Positions 1 to 6,729 of a stretch of 27,313 bases of DNA are shown one piece after another. Made by a program: the position numbers and the translations under genes. Position 1 is the first letter of the stretch. Each line of letters starts with the position of its first letter. Below the pieces are notes generated by a model. It was not told the DNA's origin and did no database searches. It saw only the letters and a list, made by a program, of their open reading frames with translations. This DNA comes from Aliitabrizicola sp031408575 (GTDB lineage: Bacteria > Pseudomonadota > Alphaproteobacteria > Rhodobacterales > Rhodobacteraceae). Location: positions 1-27,313 of the forward strand of contig JANNWS010000144.1 in the NCBI GenBank assembly GCA_031408575.1. Direction: 5' to 3'.

Positions 1-1579
1 CGCCGGTCAGCAGCTCGGTCGCTTCGGGCGAATGGCGCGGCTCACCGACAAACTCGGCATAGTCCGCGAATTCGTCCCAGTCGCAGCGGGTGCGGATGAA
101 CGCCTCATCAAACAGCCCCTCGGTCACGATCACATGGCTGATCGCCGTGACCACAGCCACGTTGGTGCCGGGCCGCAACGGCAGGTGATGCGACGCTTCC
201 ACATGCGGGGTTTTCACCAGATCAATCCGGCGCGGGTCGATCACGATCAGTTTGGCCCCCTGCCGCAACCGCTTTTTAAGCCGCGAGGCGAACACCGGAT
301 GTCCGTCGGTCGGGTTCGCCCCGATCACGATCACCACATCGGTATGCTCGACGGAATCGAAATCCTGCGTCCCGGCACTGGTCCCGAACGTCTGGCCCAA
401 GCCGTAGCCGGTTGGCGAATGACAGACGCGCGCGCAGGTATCGGTATTGTTGTTCATGAAAACCGCACGGGTCAGCTTCTGAACCAGATAGGTTTCCTCG
501 TTCGTGCAGCGCGATGAGGTGATGACCCCCACCGACTGGCGCCCATGGGCCGCCTGAATGCCCTTCATCTTGGCGGCGGCGAAAGACAGCGCCTCGTCCC
601 AGGACACTTCCTGCCACGGGTCGCTGATGGTCTCGCGGATCAGCGGGTTCAGGATGCGGTCGCTGTGGCTGGCATAGCCATAGGCAAAGCGCCCCTTCAC
701 ACAGGAATGGCCCCGGTTCGCCTTGCCGTGCTTGTAGGGCGTCATCCGAACCAACTCGTCGCCGCGCATCTCCGCCTTGAACGAACAGCCCACCCCGCAA
801 TAGGCGCAAGTGGTGATGACGGCGCGTTCCGGCGTGCCGATGTCGATGATCGATTTTTCCTGCAGCGTGGCCGTCGGGCAGGCCGCCACGCAGGCCCCGC
901 AAGACACGCAGTCAGACGTCAGCGCCGTATCGGTTTTCGCCCCGAAAGACACCCGGCTGTCGAATCCCTTGCCCTCGATCGTCAGCGCGAAGGTTCCCTG
1001 CACCTCTTCGCAGGCCCGCACGCAGCGCGAACAGACAATGCATTTTGCGGGGTCATAGCTGAAATAGGGGTTGCTGTCGTCCTTCGGCATCCATTGCGGA
1101 TTGGTCTTGCCTGACGTGTCCTTGGCGCGGAAATGGGTATCCACCGCCTCATAGCGTACATCGCGCAGGCCGACGGCCCCCGCCATGTCCTGCAATTCGC
1201 AATCGCCGTTTGCCGAACAGGTCAGGCAATCCAGCGGATGGTCGCTGATGTAAAGCTCCATCACCCCTCGGCGCAGGGTCTTCAGCTTGCCCGTCTGGGT
1301 ATGCACCTTCATCCCGGCGGCTACCGGGGTCGTACAGGACGCGGGCGTGCCATTGCGGCCCTCGATCTCCACCAGACACAACCGGCACGACCCGAAGGCA
1401 TCGACCGAGTCCGTTGCACACAACTTTGGCACCGAAATGCCCGCCTCGGCGGCGGCGCGCATCACTGACGTGCCTTCCGGCACCGTCACGTCAAAGCCAT
1501 CGACATTCAGGGTGACCATCACCTTCGACTTGGCCGCCGGCGTCCCGAAATCACGATCGGGGATGATGAAGTCTTTCAT
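1..1579 (-). CDS. fdsA: NAD-dependent formate dehydrogenase alpha (molybdenum) subunit, C-terminus off the left edge
   Basis: Catalytic subunit of the soluble formate dehydrogenase that oxidises formate to CO2 and passes electrons through iron-sulfur clusters to the FdsB/FdsG diaphorase. About 526 residues are visible, starting MKDFIIPDRDF. In order: a 2Fe-2S domain with C54, C65, C68 and C82; a NuoG-like HPLDCLTC...C region; two 4Fe-4S motifs (CIVCSRCVRAC and CVSCGACVAACP); then the molybdopterin domain with CAYCGVGC and, further on, TDTCARVCHS. In this family a cysteine in the last segment ligates Mo, so this is a Cys and not a selenocysteine enzyme. The start overlaps the fdsB stop as ATGA, so translation is probably coupled. 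The enzyme needs bis-MGD, made by mobA/mobB near 23 kb. fdsC and fdsD, if present, would lie beyond the left edge. Confidence 0.95.
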   Translation of the reverse strand, partial: MKDFIIPDRDFGTPAAKSKVMVTLNVDGFDVTVPEGTSVMRAAAEAGISVPKLCATDSVDAFGSCRLCLVEIEGRNGTPASCTTPVAAGMKVHTQTGKLKTLRRGVMELYISDHPLDCLTCSANGDCELQDMAGAVGLRDVRYEAVDTHFRAKDTSGKTNPQWMPKDDSNPYFSYDPAKCIVCSRCVRACEEVQGTFALTIEGKGFDSRVSFGAKTDTALTSDCVSCGACVAACPTATLQEKSIIDIGTPERAVITTCAYCGVGCSFKAEMRGDELVRMTPYKHGKANRGHSCVKGRFAYGYASHSDRILNPLIRETISDPWQEVSWDEALSFAAAKMKGIQAAHGRQSVGVITSSRCTNEETYLVQKLTRAVFMNNNTDTCARVCHSPTGYGLGQTFGTSAGTQDFDSVEHTDVVIVIGANPTDGHPVFASRLKKRLRQGAKLIVIDPRRIDLVKTPHVEASHHLPLRPGTNVAVVTAISHVIVTEGLFDEAFIRTRCDWDEFADYAEFVGEPRHSPEATELLTG

Positions 1580-3105
1580 TCGGCGGCCTCTTTCATCGGG
1601 GCAAAATCGTCGGGAAAATGCGTCAGCGCCGACATCACCGGATAGGGCGTGAACCCGCCAAGCGCACAAAGCGAGCCGGATTTCATTGTCGCGCACAGGT
1701 CTGTCAGCAACGGAATGGCCGACGCATCGCCCCGTGCGATCCGGTCAACGGTTTCAACGCCGCGCACCGCGCCTATGCGGCAAGGCGTGCATTTCCCGCA
1801 GGACTCGATGGCGCAGAACTCCATCGCGAACCGGGCTTGTTTCAGCATATCCGCGCTGTCGTCAAACACCACGATCCCGGCATGCCCGATCAGCCCGTCC
1901 TTTGCGGTATATTCCTCATAGCCGAAGGCGGTATCGAACAGCGCTCGCGGGAAATACGCTCCAAGCGGCCCACCCACCTGCACCGCTTTCACCGCCCGCC
2001 CGCTTGCCGTGCCGCCCGCGATGTCATCGACAATCTCGCCCAGCGACAACCCGAATGCAGTCTCGAACAGCCCGCCATGCTTCACATTTCCCGCGATCTG
2101 CAGCGGAATGGTTCCGCGCGACCGCCCCAGCCCGAAATCCCGGTAAAATGCTGCCCCACGCTCGAAGATCACCGGCACGGTCGCCAGCGAGATCACGTTG
2201 TTCACCACTGTCGGCTTGCCAAGAAACCCCTCAAGCGCCGGCAGCGGCGGCTTTGCACGCACCACCCCGCGCTTGCCCTCAAGGCTGTTCAGCAGCGAGG
2301 TTTCTTCACCGCAGACATAGGCGCCAGCACCGACACGCACTTCCATGTCAAAGGCAGGACCAATGCCCAGAACCGATGCCCCCAGCACGCCGTCCGCTCT
2401 GGCCAGACGCACCGCTCCGATCATCACCGCAATCGCATCGGGGTATTCCGAACGGATATACACATATCCCCGCGTTGCCCCGACAGCGACTCCGGCAATC
2501 GCCATCCCCTCGATCAATGTAAAAGGATCGCCCTCCATGATCATCCGGTCGGCAAACGTCCCCGAGTCGCCCTCATCCGCATTGCAGACGATGTATTTCT
2601 GGTCGGCTACCGCCCCGGCCACGGTCTTCCACTTGATCCCGGTCGGAAAGCCCGCTCCGCCGCGCCCGCGCAGGCCCGACTCTGTCACCTCTGCCACAAC
2701 CGCCTCGGGCAGCATCCCCAGCGCCCGGCGCAACCCCACCAATCCGCCATGCACCTGATATTCGGCCAGCGACAGCGGGTCGATCACGCCGCAGCGCGCA
2801 AAGGTCAGCCGGGTCTGCCGTTTCATCCAGGGCAGGTCGTCGGTGAACCCCAGCGCCTTGGAATGCACCCTGAACTCCGCATCAAACAGCCCCGCCACAT
2901 CCCGCGCGTCAACCGCGCCAAAGGCGACACGTCCGGCATCTGTCGCTACTTCAAGCAGCGGCTCCAGCCAGACCATCCCGCGCGATCCGTTCCGCGTCAC
3001 AGTTACATCCAGCCCGCGCAGCGCTGCCTCGGCGGTCACCGCCGCCGCAACGGCATCGGACCCCAGCGCCTTGGCCGCCGCATCACCGGGAACGAACACC
3101 CTCAT
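1576..3105 (-). CDS. fdsB: NAD-dependent formate dehydrogenase beta subunit (NuoF-like, FMN/NAD-binding)
   Basis: 509-residue diaphorase subunit that takes electrons from FdsA and reduces NAD+ at FMN. Residues 1-90 form a short N-terminal domain of the kind that precedes NuoF in fused FdsB/HoxF proteins. The NuoF core follows: a glycine-rich nucleotide-binding segment GRGGAGFPTGIKW at about 147-159, VCNADEGDSGTFADR at 173-187 and GAGAYVCGEETS at 259-270. The 4Fe-4S ligands are C436, C439 and C442 (ESCGKCTPC) and C480. Length and motif order are normal. The start overlaps the end of fdsG by four bases and the stop overlaps fdsA by four bases, so the three subunits form one tightly coupled transcript. 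Confidence 0.95.
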   Translation of the reverse strand: MRVFVPGDAAAKALGSDAVAAAVTAEAALRGLDVTVTRNGSRGMVWLEPLLEVATDAGRVAFGAVDARDVAGLFDAEFRVHSKALGFTDDLPWMKRQTRLTFARCGVIDPLSLAEYQVHGGLVGLRRALGMLPEAVVAEVTESGLRGRGGAGFPTGIKWKTVAGAVADQKYIVCNADEGDSGTFADRMIMEGDPFTLIEGMAIAGVAVGATRGYVYIRSEYPDAIAVMIGAVRLARADGVLGASVLGIGPAFDMEVRVGAGAYVCGEETSLLNSLEGKRGVVRAKPPLPALEGFLGKPTVVNNVISLATVPVIFERGAAFYRDFGLGRSRGTIPLQIAGNVKHGGLFETAFGLSLGEIVDDIAGGTASGRAVKAVQVGGPLGAYFPRALFDTAFGYEEYTAKDGLIGHAGIVVFDDSADMLKQARFAMEFCAIESCGKCTPCRIGAVRGVETVDRIARGDASAIPLLTDLCATMKSGSLCALGGFTPYPVMSALTHFPDDFAPMKEAAE

Positions 3106-3575
3106 GCAAGCACCTCGTCGATCAGGGCATCAAGCCGAACCTCGTCCACCCGCCCCACAACACGACCGTCGATCAGGGCCGCAGGCGCGCAGGCGCACAG
3201 CCCCAGACAGAACACCGGTTCCAGCGTGATCCGGCCATCGGGCGTCGTGCCGTGCCAGTCCACGCCAAGCCGCGCCTTGGCATGTGCCGAAATCCGGTCC
3301 GCGCCCATTGCCTGACAGGCCTCGGCCCGGCACAGTTTCACCACATGCCGCCCCGCCGGTTCCTCGCGGAAATCATGGTAAAAGCTCATCACGCCATGCA
3401 CTTCGGCGCGCGAAATGTTCAGCCTTAGTGCGATGACCGGCAGCGCCGCTTGCGGCACGAAGCCATAGGATGCCTGAACCGCATGAAGGATGGGCAGCAA
3501 AGGCCCCTCCAGACCGACATGCGCGTGCAGGATATCTCCCACCCGTGCCGCGATTTCGGCGGTTCCTGACGTCAT
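3102..3575 (-). CDS. fdsG: NAD-dependent formate dehydrogenase gamma subunit (NuoE-like 2Fe-2S)
   Basis: Thioredoxin-fold 2Fe-2S subunit of the formate dehydrogenase diaphorase module. The open frame begins at an ATG at 3602, but that codon has no Shine-Dalgarno sequence. The ATG at 3575 (MTSGTAEIAAR) is preceded by CGGAG with a 7-base gap, so I prefer it, giving 157 residues. Counting from there, the cluster ligands are C82, C87, C123 and C127, in the contexts LCRAEACQAMG and FCLGLCACAP. The spacing fits the NuoE family. It is the first structural gene of fdsGBA and lies just downstream of lysR on the same strand. With the shorter start, the leader between lysR and fdsG is 84 bases and contains all the half-sites of the putative operator. 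Confidence 0.93.
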   Translation of the reverse strand: MTSGTAEIAARVGDILHAHVGLEGPLLPILHAVQASYGFVPQAALPVIALRLNISRAEVHGVMSFYHDFREEPAGRHVVKLCRAEACQAMGADRISAHAKARLGVDWHGTTPDGRITLEPVFCLGLCACAPAALIDGRVVGRVDEVRLDALIDEVLA

Positions 3576-3613
3576 GGCTGCACTCCGGTTGGCTACTGCC
3601 ATATTGCGCCAAA

Positions 3614-3665
3614 CGATAGGTGAATCAATATCGATAACCCGTCATGCGATAGACATGATCTATCG
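3614..3665 (-). promoter_or_regulatory. Putative LysR-type operator upstream of fdsG
   Basis: Five copies of CGATA or its complement TATCG lie within 52 bases: 3614-3618, 3629-3633, 3632-3636, 3647-3651 and 3661-3665. The last two form a perfect dyad, CGATAGACATGATCTATCG (7-base arms, 5-base spacer, 3647-3665), which contains the T-N11-A pattern typical of LysR-type binding sites and overlaps the lysR stop codon. The middle pair makes the 8-base palindrome TATCGATA. The layout of one strong dyad and weaker proximal half-sites resembles the recognition and activation sites of LysR regulators. Binding by the adjacent regulator is inferred. Confidence 0.55.
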
Positions 3666-4541
3666 ATCACCTACCCGCTCGGCCTCGGCCAAAAGGGCCG
3701 CCAGCATCGGTGTCATCGGGTCGCGCCGTGCCGTGATCAGACCCACCAGATGTTCGACTTCCGGTTCCACGATCGGCACGGCGCGCAGCCCGCCTGCCAC
3801 GAACATCTCGGCCAGCTTCGTTGGCACCACAGACCCCCACCGCCCGGTCAGCACATGGGAAACCAGTGCGATGGATGAGTTGCTTTCGACCTGCGGCGTC
3901 ACCGCCGCCCCGGCTTCGGCCAGATGCTGGTTCACGATGCGCCGATTCTGCATGTCGGATGTCAGCAGGCACAATGGCTGTTCAGCCACTTCGGCCCATG
4001 TCACCTGTACCCGTTCGGCCAGATCAGCGCCCGGCGCGCACAAGAACCGGTAAAACTCCGCATAAAGCGGCACCTGAGTGACCCGGCCCAACGGCTCGTT
4101 ATCCAGATAAGTAATCCCTGCATCCAGCTCCAGGCTTTCGATCCCCGCCAGAATTTCTGCCGAGGTGCGCGACAGCACCTGCACCCGCACATTCGGATGC
4201 CGGGCAATGAAGGGCGCGGTCAAGTCGGCCACCATAGCCAAAGCGGTCGGAATGACCCCGATCCGCACATTGCCCGACAGCCCCGACCGGACCACCCGCA
4301 TCTCGGCCTTCAAGGCCCGCATGTCGCCCACGATCCGCCGCGCCCAATCCAGCACGCGCAGCCCCTCGGGTGTCAGCCCCTGAAACCGCGATCCGCGAAA
4401 GACAAGCTGCACGCCAAGCTGATCTTCCAATTGCCGGATGGCAGATGAAAGCGTCGGCTGCGTCACCCCGCACAACGCTGCAGCGCGGCCGAAATGCCGC
4501 TCGTTCGCAAGGGCTATGAACATCTCCAGCTTGTCGATCAT
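3660..4541 (-). CDS. LysR-family transcriptional regulator of the formate dehydrogenase operon
   Basis: The frame is open from 4586, but the usual family start is the methionine at 4541 (MIDKLEMFIALANERHFGRA), giving 293 residues. Residues 1-60 are the winged helix-turn-helix, with AAALCGVTQPTLSSAIRQLE as the recognition region. The remainder is the periplasmic-binding-protein-like effector domain with the usual VRIGVIPT strand start. It is co-directional with fdsG and only 57-84 bases upstream. It could therefore be co-transcribed with the enzyme genes and autoregulate, or a separate fds promoter could lie at the end of its coding sequence. It diverges from the S49 peptidase gene with a 90-base gap. 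The role as formate-responsive activator (FdsR-like) is inferred from position; no ligand can be read from the sequence. Confidence 0.88.
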   Translation of the reverse strand: MIDKLEMFIALANERHFGRAAALCGVTQPTLSSAIRQLEDQLGVQLVFRGSRFQGLTPEGLRVLDWARRIVGDMRALKAEMRVVRSGLSGNVRIGVIPTALAMVADLTAPFIARHPNVRVQVLSRTSAEILAGIESLELDAGITYLDNEPLGRVTQVPLYAEFYRFLCAPGADLAERVQVTWAEVAEQPLCLLTSDMQNRRIVNQHLAEAGAAVTPQVESNSSIALVSHVLTGRWGSVVPTKLAEMFVAGGLRAVPIVEPEVEHLVGLITARRDPMTPMLAALLAEAERVGDR

Positions 4542-4631
4542 CGCATCGTCATCGCAGCAAAATGCACCTGCGGCAACGCTGGCCACGGTTCAACCTTGTT
4601 GACCGGTGCCACCTGCCCTAAATTCACTGGT

Positions 4632-5429
4632 ATGAGACGTTTCATCCCCTTCCTAAAGAAACACCCCACCGTTCCGGTGATCCGCCTGCAAGGGACCATC
4701 GCCTCGGGTGGTCGCGGCAGCCTGAATGACGCGGCCCTTGCCCCGTTGATCGAGCGGGCCTTCAGCCGGGGCAAGCCTGCGGCAGTCGCCCTCATCATCA
4801 ACTCGCCCGGTGGCTCTCCGGTGCAATCGTCGCTGATCGCCGCCCGCATCCGCCGCCTTGCCGCCGAGAAAGATGTCGAAGTCCACGCCTTCGTCGAAGA
4901 TGTGGCGGCCTCGGGCGGATATTGGCTTGCTTGCGCCGCCGACCGGATCTGGGTCGATGAAAGCTCTATCGTCGGCTCTATCGGGGTGATCTTTGCCAGC
5001 TTCGGGTTCAACGAACTGATGGCGAAACAGGGCATCGAACGCCGCGTCGTCACCGCAGGCCGATCCAAAAGCCTTGCCGACCCGTTCCTGCCCGAAAAAC
5101 CTGAAGACGTGGTGCGACTCAAAGCCCTGCAAGAGCCGATCCATCAGGCATTCATCGCCCATGTGCAGGCCCGCCGCGGCAGCCGGTTGAATGCGGCCGC
5201 CGATCTGTTCAACGCCGACATTTGGGTTGGCAGCGCCTCGGTGAATGTTGGTCTGACCGATGGGGTGTCGCACCTTGTTCCCAAGATGAAAGAGTTGTTC
5301 GGCGACAAGGTTAAACTCGTTTCCTACGGTCAGCGCCGGTCGCTGTTCCAACGCCTTGGCGCGCAACTGACCGGGTCCGCGATGGCCGAGGTTGAGGATC
5401 GCGCACTTTGGGCGCGGTTTGGCCTTTAG
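4632..5429 (+). CDS. S49-family serine peptidase (SppA/SohB-like)
   Basis: 265-residue ClpP/crotonase-fold peptidase of the signal-peptide-peptidase group. The Ser/Lys dyad is visible as S94 in DVAASGGYWLA and K146 in AGRSKSLADP. The 52-residue spacing matches single-domain SppA enzymes. NSPGGSP at about 58-64 is the substrate-strand loop, and SSIVGSIGVI follows the serine. No clear transmembrane anchor or signal peptide is seen, so it may be cytosolic or peripherally attached. I chose the ATG at 4632 because family similarity begins there (MRRFIPFLKK); no strong ribosome-binding site precedes it, and an upstream extension of the frame to 4494 is unlikely. The next gene starts three bases after the stop, so they form an operon. 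Confidence 0.88.
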   Translation: MRRFIPFLKKHPTVPVIRLQGTIASGGRGSLNDAALAPLIERAFSRGKPAAVALIINSPGGSPVQSSLIAARIRRLAAEKDVEVHAFVEDVAASGGYWLACAADRIWVDESSIVGSIGVIFASFGFNELMAKQGIERRVVTAGRSKSLADPFLPEKPEDVVRLKALQEPIHQAFIAHVQARRGSRLNAAADLFNADIWVGSASVNVGLTDGVSHLVPKMKELFGDKVKLVSYGQRRSLFQRLGAQLTGSAMAEVEDRALWARFGL

Positions 5430-5431
5430 GT

Positions 5432-5626
5432 ATGCTGGTCAAGGTCACCTTGCTTTTCTTGCTGGCGATTGTCCTTGTCGGAATGATTGGTCGCGCGCTG
5501 TTCCCGGCTGTGCTGCGGCGCGGCACCACGCGCCGCCGCGCTGGCAAACCCGAATCCTGCCCGAACTGTGGGCGGTTTCTGATCGGCAAAGGCGGCTGCG
5601 ACTGTGCCGCCAGCCGAAAGGCATAA
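5432..5626 (+). CDS. Small membrane protein with C-terminal zinc-ribbon-like cysteines
   Basis: 64 residues starting MLVKVTLLFLLAIVLVGMIG, a single hydrophobic segment at about 5-25. An Arg-rich linker follows, then SCPNCGRFLIGKGGCDCA near the end. The four cysteines (C-x2-C...C-x-C) look like a small zinc ribbon with shortened second knuckle, facing the cytoplasm if the Arg-rich linker obeys the positive-inside rule. The ATG follows the S49 peptidase stop by two bases, with AGG partly overlapping that stop as a weak ribosome-binding site. It sits between the peptidase and an SDR enzyme in a tight operon. No function is recognised; it could be an adaptor for the peptidase. Confidence 0.75.
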   Translation: MLVKVTLLFLLAIVLVGMIGRALFPAVLRRGTTRRRAGKPESCPNCGRFLIGKGGCDCAASRKA

Positions 5627-5629
5627 AAG

Positions 5630-6421
5630 ATGCAGCACTCAGCCCCAAAACGCGCGCTCGTGACCGGTGCCGCCCGTCGCCTTGGTCGGGTTTTGGCGCT
5701 TTCTCTGGCCGAGCGCGGCCATGACGTGGCCGTCCATTACGCAGGCTCGCAAGCCGAGGCAGACAGCGTCGTGGCGGAAATCCGGGCGCTGGGCCAAAAA
5801 GCAGTGGCGCTTCAGGCGGACCTTCTGGTCGAGGCTGAAACCGAAACTCTTGTGGCCCGCGCCGCCGAGGCGCTTGGCGGCCCCCTCACCACTCTGGTCA
5901 ACAACGCCTCGATCTTCGAGCATGACACGCTGGCCAGTGCGACGCGACAAAGCTGGGACCGGCACATCGGCTCCAATCTGCGCGCGCCCTTCGTTCTGAC
6001 GCAGGCTTTCGCAGCGCAGGCCCCGGCGGCGCTGATCGTGGACGGCGAGCCGGTGGCGCAGGCCCTTGTCCTCAACATGATTGATCAGCGCGTGTTCAAG
6101 CTGACCCCGGAGTTCATGACCTACACTCTGGCCAAGATGGGCCTCTGGGCGCTGACCCGCACGGCGGCGCAGGCGCTTGCGCCCAACGTGCGGGTCAACG
6201 CCATCGGCCCTGGTCCCACGCTCAGAGGAGCGCGCCAGACCGAGGCGCATTTTGCTGCCCAACGTGCCGCGACCGTGTTGGGTCGGGGGGCGGATTGCGC
6301 CGACATCACCGCCGCTCTGGGCTATTTCCTTGAAGCTCGCGCTGTCACAGGGCAGATTCTTTGTGTCGACGGGGGGCAGCATCTGGTCTGGAAAACTGAG
6401 GACATTCTGGGTGTTGAGTGA
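5630..6421 (+). CDS. SDR-family pteridine reductase-like oxidoreductase (FolM/PTR1 type)
   Basis: 263-residue Rossmann-fold short-chain dehydrogenase. TGAARRLG at 12-19 has the arginine typical of NADPH-dependent pteridine reductases, followed by NNAS at 91-94. The usual catalytic serine is replaced by D152 in NMIDQRV, and Y165 and K169 follow in YTLAK. The Asp-Tyr distance of 13 residues equals that of Leishmania PTR1 (D181/Y194/K198). This points to reduction of a dihydropterin such as dihydromonapterin or dihydrofolate and not to a generic SDR alcohol substrate. It is the last gene of the peptidase/zinc-ribbon unit, starting three bases after the preceding stop. The exact substrate is inferred. 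Confidence 0.82.
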   Translation: MQHSAPKRALVTGAARRLGRVLALSLAERGHDVAVHYAGSQAEADSVVAEIRALGQKAVALQADLLVEAETETLVARAAEALGGPLTTLVNNASIFEHDTLASATRQSWDRHIGSNLRAPFVLTQAFAAQAPAALIVDGEPVAQALVLNMIDQRVFKLTPEFMTYTLAKMGLWALTRTAAQALAPNVRVNAIGPGPTLRGARQTEAHFAAQRAATVLGRGADCADITAALGYFLEARAVTGQILCVDGGQHLVWKTEDILGVE

Positions 6422-6729
6422 ACGGGCGTTCGGGTTTTCAGGCCGCTTTGACAGGCGCGGGCAAAAAGTTTTCCACTTTTGGTCTACGCATCATGCAAAT
6501 GTCTTATTTCCTTTATGATTATCAGGGATTTGCCGAGTGAGATATATTTTTATATTTTAAAACAATAGCTTATTAAAACGGCTAAAAAACAGGCAAAGTA
6601 ACGAACTCGTCAGAATCCAAGGGAAAAACCGGCCTTCCGGAATGTTTTGCGCAGAGTTATCCACAGAAAAGGTGGACAGCTTTCTTCTTGCTCCGCGCGA
6701 CATATCATTGCAGCAAGCCGGGGGAATCG
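6422..6729. other. AT-rich intergenic region with DnaA-box-like sites
   Basis: 308-base gap between the SDR gene and uvrC. It is the most AT-rich stretch of the window: about 6541-6600 is largely A/T, with runs such as ATATATTTTTATATTTTAAA. A perfect DnaA box TTATCCACA lies at 6657-6665. One-mismatch versions lie at 6469-6477 (TTTTCCACT) and 6645-6653 (TTTTGCGCA). Two GANTC methylation sites are at 6612-6616 and 6724-6728. It must hold the uvrC promoter. I found no LexA box of the alphaproteobacterial GTTC-N7-GTTC type. Whether it is a replication-related locus is discussed in the findings. Confidence 0.6.
6657..6665 (+). promoter_or_regulatory. Consensus DnaA box
   Basis: TTATCCACA matches the strict DnaA-binding consensus at all nine positions. 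It is 65 bases upstream of the uvrC start and 60 bases from the AT-rich tract. A one-mismatch neighbour (TTTTGCGCA) ends four bases upstream on the same strand. A single 9-mer can occur by chance, so it is only suggestive. Confidence 0.5.

Noticed and set aside
1618..3315. A 565-codon + strand open frame across the fdsB/fdsG genes
   Set aside because: It is the antisense frame of highly conserved subunits in GC-rich DNA. Its translation is Arg/His/Pro-rich without domains.
6422..6729. LexA-controlled promoter for uvrC
   Set aside because: No GTTC-N7-GTTC or similar box was found in the gap.
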